Assembly (NCBI RefSeq): GCF_030161255.1
Contig: NZ_BSPX01000059.1
Coordinates: 1 to 32,295 of the forward strand
DNA: 32,295 nt
DNA from: Zoogloea oryzae
Lineage (GTDB): Bacteria; Pseudomonadota; Gammaproteobacteria; Burkholderiales; Rhodocyclaceae
Direction of reading: 5' to 3'
The notes under the pieces were generated by a model, which was given only the letters and a program-made list of their open reading frames with translations, made no database searches and was not told the origin of the DNA. Positions 23,453 through 32,295 of the stretch are shown here, one piece after another. Made by a program: the position numbers and the translations under genes. Position 1 is the stretch's first letter; each line of letters opens with the position of its first letter.

Positions 23453-24862
23453 ATGCTGCAGCTCACCCTCTCCGCCGACAGCCCCACCCCGCTGGTGGAC
23501 CAGATCGTCACCGCCGTGCGCACCCGCATCGACGACCGCATCCTGCGCCCCGGTGCACGCCTGCCGCCGATCCGCCAGTTTGCCGAGCACCACGGCGTGT
23601 CGCGCTTCACCGTGGTCGAGGCCTACGACCGGCTGGTGGCGGTGGGCTACCTGCAGTCGCGCAGGGGCTCCGGCTTCTACGTGGCGAGCCGCGCCCAGCC
23701 TGCCCGCGCCATTGGCGGCGCCGATGCCATCGAGCGCGCCATCGACGCCAGCTGGCTGATGCGCGAGATGGCCAATGGCGATCCTGAGCGCATCCTGGCC
23801 GGCTCGGGCAGCCTGCCCGCCGCGTGGCTCGACGAAGCCGGCGTACTGCGTGCCCTGCGCGGCCTCACCCGGCGCGCCGACGTGCGCCCGGTGAGCTACG
23901 GCTCGGCCCAGGGCTACGCGCCCCTGCGCGCCCAGCTGCAGGTACGGCTGGCGGAGATCGGCATCGGCGCCACGCCGGAACAGATCGTGCTCACCTACGG
24001 CGTGCATCAGGCGCTCGACATCGTGTGCCGCTACTTCCTCAAGCCCGGCGACTGCGTGCTGGTGGACGACCCCGGCTACTGGAACCTCTTCGGCAACCTG
24101 CGCCTGTACGGCGTGGCGCTGATGGGCGTGCCACGCACCCCGGACGGCCCCGACACCGCGGCCCTCGAAGCCATCCTCGCCGAGCACCAGCCGCGGCTGT
24201 TCTTCACCCACTCGGTGCTCCACAACCCCACCGCCTGCAACCTCTCGCCGGCGGTCGCCTTCCGGGTACTGCAACTTGCCGAGAAGCACGACTTCATGAT
24301 CGTCGAGGACGACATCTACGGCGACCTCGCCCCCGACGCTGCCACCCGCCTCGCCGGGCTCGACCAGCTGAACCGGGTAATCTACACCTCCAGCTTCTCC
24401 AAGACGATCTCGGGCAACCTGCGGGTCGGCTTCCTGGCCTGCCGGCCGGATCTGGCGCATCTGTTCACCGACGTGAAGATCGTCTCGATGATGTCGTCGG
24501 CCGAGCTCGCCGAGCAGCTCGTCCACCAGCTCCTCACCGACGGCCACTACCGCAAGCTGCTCGACCGCCTGAAGGGCCGCCTCGCCGAATCCACCGGGCA
24601 GGCCCTGCGGATGCTGGAACGGGTCGGCCTCAAGCCCGAACCAGAGCCCCGCGGCGGCCCCTTCGTGTGGGCCCGGGTGCCCGGCCTCACCGACACCGCC
24701 GAGCTGGCCCGTCGCGCCACCCGCGACAACATCCTGCTCGCCCCGGGCAACGTCTTCCGCCCCCAGAACCAGCCGTCCGGCTTCCTGCGTCTCAACGTGG
24801 GCTTCTGCGCCGAGCCGCGCCTCGAACGTTTTCTCGCCGCGGCCGTCGCCGACGAAACCTGA
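23453..24862 (+). CDS. MocR/PdxR-type regulator (GntR helix-turn-helix fused to aminotransferase fold)
   Basis: This 469-residue transcription factor has an N-terminal GntR winged helix (about 8-77: LVDQIVTAVRTRI, ARLPPIRQFAEHHGVSRFTV, GYLQSRRGSGFYV). A type I aminotransferase-like domain follows, with the PLP-binding lysine K317 in SSFSKTISGNLR and FVWARVPG near the end. Such proteins sense PLP or amino-group metabolites. The ATG at 23453 has GGAG six bases upstream; longer frames lack protein character. Neighbours are a divergent secreted protein and a downstream amino-acid-type binding protein, both plausible targets. The specific effector is unknown. Confidence 0.92.
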   Translation: MLQLTLSADSPTPLVDQIVTAVRTRIDDRILRPGARLPPIRQFAEHHGVSRFTVVEAYDRLVAVGYLQSRRGSGFYVASRAQPARAIGGADAIERAIDASWLMREMANGDPERILAGSGSLPAAWLDEAGVLRALRGLTRRADVRPVSYGSAQGYAPLRAQLQVRLAEIGIGATPEQIVLTYGVHQALDIVCRYFLKPGDCVLVDDPGYWNLFGNLRLYGVALMGVPRTPDGPDTAALEAILAEHQPRLFFTHSVLHNPTACNLSPAVAFRVLQLAEKHDFMIVEDDIYGDLAPDAATRLAGLDQLNRVIYTSSFSKTISGNLRVGFLACRPDLAHLFTDVKIVSMMSSAELAEQLVHQLLTDGHYRKLLDRLKGRLAESTGQALRMLERVGLKPEPEPRGGPFVWARVPGLTDTAELARRATRDNILLAPGNVFRPQNQPSGFLRLNVGFCAEPRLERFLAAAVADET

Positions 24863-24971
24863 TCAGCATTTTTGATCGCAACCGTCCTAAAGTTTCGGCT
24901 ACCTTCACCGCTACTTGCCAGACACACCGCCCGCCGCACCCACGGCATCCGGACAGCTCGAAGGAACCCCC

Positions 24972-25886
24972 ATGCTGCACAAACCCGCCTCCCTCGTCCG
25001 CCGGCTGATCCTCGCAGCCAGCCTCCTGTGTCTCTGCGGCGGCGCCCTTGCCAACGACCTGCGCGAGATCCGCGAGCGGGGCGTGCTGCGCCACCTGGGC
25101 GTGCCCTACGCCAACTTCGTCACCGGCAGCGGCGACGGGCTCGACGTGGAGATCGTCCAGCTCTTCGCCAAGCATCTCGGCGTGCGCTATGAGTTCGTGC
25201 CCAGCACCTGGGAAACCATCTTCGGCGACCTCACCGGCAAGGAGATCCGCTTCAAGCCCACCGTCCAGGAAGTCGGCCGGCGCCCCATCCGCGGCGACAT
25301 GATCGCCAACGGCATGACCATCCTGCCCCCACGCCTGAAGGTGGTGGATTTCTCCGACCCGACCTTCCCCTCCGCCGTGTGGCTGCTGGCCCGCCCCGAC
25401 AACCCCGCCCAGCCCATCAAGCCCAGCGGCGACAAGGAGCAGGACATCCGCGCCACCAAGGCCGCCCTCAAGCTCGGCACCACCTTCGTGATGGACAACT
25501 CCTGCCTCGACCCGACCCTCTACGATCTCGAGAACAAGGGCCTCAAGCTCAAGCGCTTCACCGGCAGCACCAACCTCAACGACATCGTGCCCGCCATGCT
25601 CAAGCACGAAAGCGACATGACCCTGCTCGACGTACCCGACGTGATGATCGCCCTCGAACTGTGGCCGGGAAAGATCAAGGTGATCGGCCCGATCTCGGAA
25701 GAACAGCGCATGGCCGCCGCCTTCCGCAAGGATTCCCCCGAACTGCGCGAAGCCTTCAACCAGTTCCTCGCCGGCATCAAGAAAGACGGCACCTACATGA
25801 AGCTGGTGAAGAAGTACTTCCGCGTGGCGCCCCGCTACCTGCCGGAGTTCTTCCGCGACATTCCCGGCGGCAAGGCCACCAAGTAG
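24972..25886 (+). CDS. Family 3 extracellular solute-binding protein
   Basis: This 304-residue periplasmic binding protein of the amino-acid type (SBP_bac_3) has a signal peptide to about residue 26 (cleavage after ALA). The usual opening DLREIRERGVLRHLGVPYANF, the segments LDVEIVQLFAKHLGVRYEFV and MTILPPRLKVVDFSDP, and the C-terminal FNQFLAGIKKDGTYMKLVKKYF are all present. AAGGA stands six bases before the ATG. No permease or ATPase gene is adjacent, so it is an orphan binding protein or feeds a distant transporter or sensor. The ligand is not predictable from sequence alone. Confidence 0.9.
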   Translation: MLHKPASLVRRLILAASLLCLCGGALANDLREIRERGVLRHLGVPYANFVTGSGDGLDVEIVQLFAKHLGVRYEFVPSTWETIFGDLTGKEIRFKPTVQEVGRRPIRGDMIANGMTILPPRLKVVDFSDPTFPSAVWLLARPDNPAQPIKPSGDKEQDIRATKAALKLGTTFVMDNSCLDPTLYDLENKGLKLKRFTGSTNLNDIVPAMLKHESDMTLLDVPDVMIALELWPGKIKVIGPISEEQRMAAAFRKDSPELREAFNQFLAGIKKDGTYMKLVKKYFRVAPRYLPEFFRDIPGGKATK

Positions 25887-25935
25887 GGCCCGCCGCACCA
25901 CCATTCTCCGGAAGCATCGGAAACGATTCGCAATA

Positions 25936-25947
25936 CATTCTAGAATG
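25936..25947. repeat. 12-bp palindrome at the start of the monooxygenase gene
   Basis: CATTCTAGAATG is perfectly palindromic and ends six bases before the chosen ATG. It could be a repressor site overlapping the transcript start. The same bases create an extra in-frame ATG at 25945. Confidence 0.4.
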
Positions 25948-25953
25948 GGGGGC

Positions 25954-26955
<1,002 letters not shown>

Positions 26956-27036
26956 CACGGGACTGCACAAAACCCCTGTAAACAAGGTAACTTCCGGTAA
27001 AGATTCACCGCCGGGCTCCGTTATCGAAGGAGTCAC

Positions 27037-27101
27037 GTGTCATCCAGCACACCGCGCCCGCCCCAGGCGGCGGCAGCCCCGGAAGCGATCTGCCCATTTT
27101 C

Positions 27102-27126
<25 letters not shown>
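27037..27126 (+). CDS. Possible 29-codon leader ORF overlapping the kinase start
   Basis: A GTG at 27037 is preceded by a strong GAAGGAG (27026-27032). It opens a short frame, rich in Pro, Ala and Ser, that ends with TAA at 27124-27126, inside the kinase gene in another frame. The kinase ATG at 27102 itself lacks a Shine-Dalgarno sequence. The small frame could couple translation into the kinase. It may equally be non-coding, with the SD serving something else. Confidence 0.3.
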
Positions 27127-29939
<2,813 letters not shown>

Positions 29940-29944
29940 ACGCA

Positions 29945-29974
29945 AAAAGGGCGAACCGCCCGGTTCGCCCTTTT
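29945..29974. terminator. Bidirectional intrinsic terminator
   Basis: AAAAGGGCGAACC (29945-29957) pairs perfectly with 29962-29974 around GCCC. T-runs appear on both strands, so it can end the kinase transcript and the convergent carbonic anhydrase transcript. Confidence 0.92.
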
Positions 29975-30021
29975 CCGTTGTGTCACGCCGGGGCCGCAGC
30001 CCCGTCAGGCCCCCATCCCCT

Positions 30022-31494
30022 TCAGCGGGATTCCTTGATCATCCGACCACGCACCGACTGGATCGGCCGCGCGTTCATCGGATACATCCGCGCAAAGATC
30101 GCGATCTGCTCCGGCGACAGCTGCTGCGGCTGCTTCATCACCATCCACAGCACACCCTCGCTGCACGGGGGCGTGGTCAGCGAACCCATGTAGGTGTAGT
30201 AGTTGCGATCTTTCGGCAGCAGCTCGTTCAGATCGATCGCCACACCTTCCGGCGAGTAATCCACGTTCTTCTCCAGCGGCAGGTTGTTCCACAGGGTCTG
30301 CACCAGCGGATGCAGCTGGCCGCGCTCCAGGAGCACCGCCACCACCGCCAGCCGGCCGTCCAGATCCTTGTGCACCAGGTGCGCCACCATCTCGAAGCCC
30401 TTGCCGTTGATGCGCTCTTCGGACGGGCGGTGGAAGTGGAACTGCACCAGATCGTAGTAACGCCCCATCACCTGCAGGCTGCTGCCGGGGCCGACGTTCA
30501 CCTGCACGGTATGGCCGTTATCGACGATGCGGAACTGGGTCGGCTTGTAGTCGAAGCGGATCGGCTCCAGCTCCACCTTGATCCCCTCGCGGATGTCGAT
30601 CGGCGACTGGCGCTCGCCACTACCGCACAGCTGCCATTCGGGCTTGAGCACGCCCCAGTTGGCCGGGCCGCCTTCGCCGTCGTAGCTCCAGTGGATGTCG
30701 TGATGGGCCAGCGGCGTGCCCGCGGCAGCCGGTCCGTGGGCCGCATGGGCATCCACCGACACCACCGGCGAGCGCACAACCCGCGGCTTCGGCCGGGGCG
30801 GCGGCACATAGGCCGGCACCCGCTGCACTTCCGGCGGCGCCTCGGCGCGCACCGGACGCTCCACGGGCCTCTCGGCAGCCGGTTCGGCCTTGGGAGGCGG
30901 CGCCGGCTTGTCGATGAAATTCTTCTTGATCGGCAGCGCCGGCTCGGCGCCATGCTCGCCCTTGGCCTCGGAAACCTGGGCCACCACCGGCTTCTCGGCG
31001 CCCTTGGCCGGGCGGTAGTCGGCCGCGCGCAGCTCCGGCTTGGCCTGGGCCGTCTGGGCCGCCTTGGCGGCGTTCTTGGCCAGCGCCGAGATGTCGCCGC
31101 CACCGGCGGGCTTGCACACGTCGCGCCACAGCTTCTCGTCCACGCTGCCGGCGGCCACCGGCATGTCCTTCTCGACCTTGACCTTCTCGTCCTTGACCAC
31201 CGCCGAATCGGCGTCCAGATACACCCGCTTGATGGTGGCGAAGGTCTGGTTCCGGCAATCGTAGCGGTTGAGCGCCTTCACCGCCGCATAGCCGGCGGTT
31301 GCCGCCTCGGCGTCGGACAGCACGATCCGCCCCCAGGCCACCTTGGTTCCCGGATCGGACTGCAGGATGCTCGCCCGGTCGAGTTCGATCGTGCGCTTCT
31401 TGTCGGAGGCGATGGTCTGCCAATCGGCAGCCAGCGCGGAAGACATGCCGGCAAGCGCCAGCAGGGCAACGAGGGGGCGCAGACGGTAGCGCAT
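30022..31494 (-). CDS. Secreted alpha-carbonic anhydrase fused to an adhesin-E-like domain
   Basis: The protein has 490 residues, with a signal peptide (1-22, cleavage after ALA). Residues about 24-130 look like a surface-adhesin protein E domain (DWQTIASDKKRTIELDRASI, YDCRNQTFATIKRVYLD, LWRDVCKP). A Pro/Ala/Lys-rich linker spans about 130-255. Residues about 262-490 are an alpha-type carbonic anhydrase hydrating CO2 in the periplasm. Zinc ligands are H353 and H355 (QFHFHRPSEE) and H372 (VAHLVHKD), a shuttle-type His lies in DNGHTVQV, and SLTTPPCSEGVLW is conserved. The usual alpha-CA is about 230-260 residues, so the N-terminal half is an addition. GGAG precedes the ATG at 31494; the frame extension to 31578 is not protein-like. 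Confidence 0.92.
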   Translation of the reverse strand: MRYRLRPLVALLALAGMSSALAADWQTIASDKKRTIELDRASILQSDPGTKVAWGRIVLSDAEAATAGYAAVKALNRYDCRNQTFATIKRVYLDADSAVVKDEKVKVEKDMPVAAGSVDEKLWRDVCKPAGGGDISALAKNAAKAAQTAQAKPELRAADYRPAKGAEKPVVAQVSEAKGEHGAEPALPIKKNFIDKPAPPPKAEPAAERPVERPVRAEAPPEVQRVPAYVPPPRPKPRVVRSPVVSVDAHAAHGPAAAGTPLAHHDIHWSYDGEGGPANWGVLKPEWQLCGSGERQSPIDIREGIKVELEPIRFDYKPTQFRIVDNGHTVQVNVGPGSSLQVMGRYYDLVQFHFHRPSEERINGKGFEMVAHLVHKDLDGRLAVVAVLLERGQLHPLVQTLWNNLPLEKNVDYSPEGVAIDLNELLPKDRNYYTYMGSLTTPPCSEGVLWMVMKQPQQLSPEQIAIFARMYPMNARPIQSVRGRMIKESR

Positions 31495-31610
31495 TTTTAT
31501 TCTCCGGAAATTGGCGGGCCGCAAGGGCCGGATGCCCCTATTTCGGCCCGAAGGCACCAAAGCTTTAGCCGCCGCCACTTTGCGAAGCCCGCCAAAACCC
31601 TCGGGGAATC

Positions 31611-31639
31611 TTGCGTTTACCGGTCGCTTCCAGTACTTT
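31611..31639 (+). promoter_or_regulatory. Sigma-70 promoter of thiC
   Basis: TTGCGT (31611-31616) and TACTTT (31634-31639) are 17 bases apart. Transcription would begin near 31646, immediately before the riboswitch P1 stem, which supports the call. Confidence 0.65.
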
Positions 31640-31647
31640 CAGCAGAT

Positions 31648-31741
31648 ACGTTAGGGGTGCCGGTGCGCTTTTTGGTGGGCGCTTGCCGGCTGAGACTTAC
31701 CCTCCGAACCTGATCCGGGTCGTACCGGCGTAGGGAAACGT
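31648..31741 (+). ncRNA. TPP riboswitch (THI element)
   Basis: The conserved core is directly readable: GGGGTGCC, then a variable P3 arm, GGCTGAGA, ACCCTCCGAACCTGATC, and TACCGGCGTAGGGAA. P1 is closed by ACGTT (31648-31652) with AACGT (31737-31741). It binds thiamine pyrophosphate and controls the downstream thiC. Confidence 0.96.
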
Positions 31742-31787
31742 GGCTCCTGCCGCGTCTTCCTCTTCCGGCGGCCCTCCCCAAGGAGCC
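31742..31787 (+). promoter_or_regulatory. Riboswitch expression platform masking the thiC ribosome site
   Basis: GGCTCCT (31742-31748) is complementary to AGGAGCC (31781-31787), which includes the thiC Shine-Dalgarno. GCCGC (31749-31753) pairs with GCGGC (31768-31772), with an eight-base bulge on one side. No T-run follows, so control is probably at translation start. Confidence 0.65.
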
Positions 31788-31790
31788 TTC

Positions 31791-32295
31791 ATGAACGCCC
31801 ACGATAAATTCCTCGCCGCGTCCGCCCACGTGGACGAGGCTGCCGTTGCCCCGCTGCCCAACTCCCGCAAGATTTACGTCGAAGGCTCGCGCCCGGACAT
31901 CCGCGTGCCGATGCGCGAAGTCAGCCAGGCCGACACGCCCACCGGCTTCGGTGGCGAGAAGAACCCGCCGATCTACGTCTACGACTGCTCCGGCCCCTAC
32001 ACCGACCCGGCCGCCAAAATCGACATCCGCTCCGGCCTGCCGGCGCTCCGCCAGGGCTGGATCGAGGAACGCGGCGACACCGAAGTGCTGCCGGACCTCA
32101 CCTCCGAATACGGCCGCGCCCGCGCCGCCGACCCGGCCCTGGATGAACTCCGCTTCCCCGGCCTGCACCGCAAGCCCCGTCGCGCCAAGGCCGGTGCCAA
32201 CGTCTCGCAGATGCACTACGCCCGTCAGGGCATCATCACCCCCGAGATGGAATACGTGGCGATCCGCGAGAACCTCAACCGCGCCGCCTACCTCG
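31791..32295 (+). CDS. thiC: ThiC, phosphomethylpyrimidine synthase (N-terminal part)
   Basis: This radical-SAM enzyme converts aminoimidazole ribotide to hydroxymethylpyrimidine phosphate for thiamine. The 168 residues before the window edge are the typical ThiC N-terminal region: LPNSRKIYVEGSRPDIRVPM, YVYDCSGPYTDP, IDIRSGLPALRQGWIEERGD and VSQMHYARQGIITPEMEYVA. The C-terminal iron-sulfur motif is outside the window. AGGAG stands five bases before the ATG at 31791. The TPP riboswitch just upstream confirms identity and start. Confidence 0.97.
   Translation, partial: MNAHDKFLAASAHVDEAAVAPLPNSRKIYVEGSRPDIRVPMREVSQADTPTGFGGEKNPPIYVYDCSGPYTDPAAKIDIRSGLPALRQGWIEERGDTEVLPDLTSEYGRARAADPALDELRFPGLHRKPRRAKAGANVSQMHYARQGIITPEMEYVAIRENLNRAAYL

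Overview
The window is about 32 kb of high-GC (roughly two-thirds G+C) chromosomal DNA from a Gram-negative bacterium, most likely a betaproteobacterium of the Rhodocyclales type (Zoogloea/Thauera/Azoarcus-like). The reasons are the three PEP-CTERM proteins, the Pcm-rhodanese-TolC gene order, the UbiD, ThiC and MocR types, and the TolC and carbonic anhydrase fusions. The genus is inference. No tRNA, rRNA, CRISPR array, insertion sequence or prophage gene was found.

Region 1 (1-13.2 kb) is built around the cell surface. A large signal-peptide-less repeat protein (partial, minus strand) is divergent from a complete type I secretion operon: a LapB-like ABC transporter, an HlyD-like adaptor, and a TolC-like outer-membrane protein with an extra C-terminal NTF2-like domain. 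Three PEP-CTERM proteins and a secreted TPR protein follow, with ubiD inserted on the opposite strand. Upstream of the adhesin, the secretion operon and two of the PEP-CTERM genes I read sigma-54 type -24/-12 promoters (GG-N10-GC). Three of these four promoters also have the same 17-base element, TGTCG-N4-TTTTTACA, 64-108 bases further upstream and in the same orientation. This looks like one regulon joining two secretion routes, type I and Sec plus exosortase. A PrsR-like enhancer-binding protein is the natural candidate activator; it is not in the window.

Region 2 (13.2-20.6 kb, minus strand) holds Pcm - rhodanese - TolC, and a tetR - adaptor - RND pump operon. The RND operon starts from a readable sigma-70 promoter overlapped by a 32-bp palindromic operator.

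Region 3 (20.6-30 kb, mostly plus strand) holds a Tat-exported iron superoxide dismutase followed by a pyruvyl-transferase-family enzyme, a small secreted protein divergent from a MocR/PdxR-type regulator, a family 3 solute-binding protein, an LLM flavin monooxygenase, and a hybrid histidine kinase with receiver and Hpt domains.

Region 4 (30-32.3 kb) holds a secreted alpha-carbonic anhydrase fused to a surface-adhesin-E-like domain (minus strand) and, divergently, thiC behind a TPP riboswitch. The thiC Shine-Dalgarno sequence can be paired by an upstream anti-SD strand.
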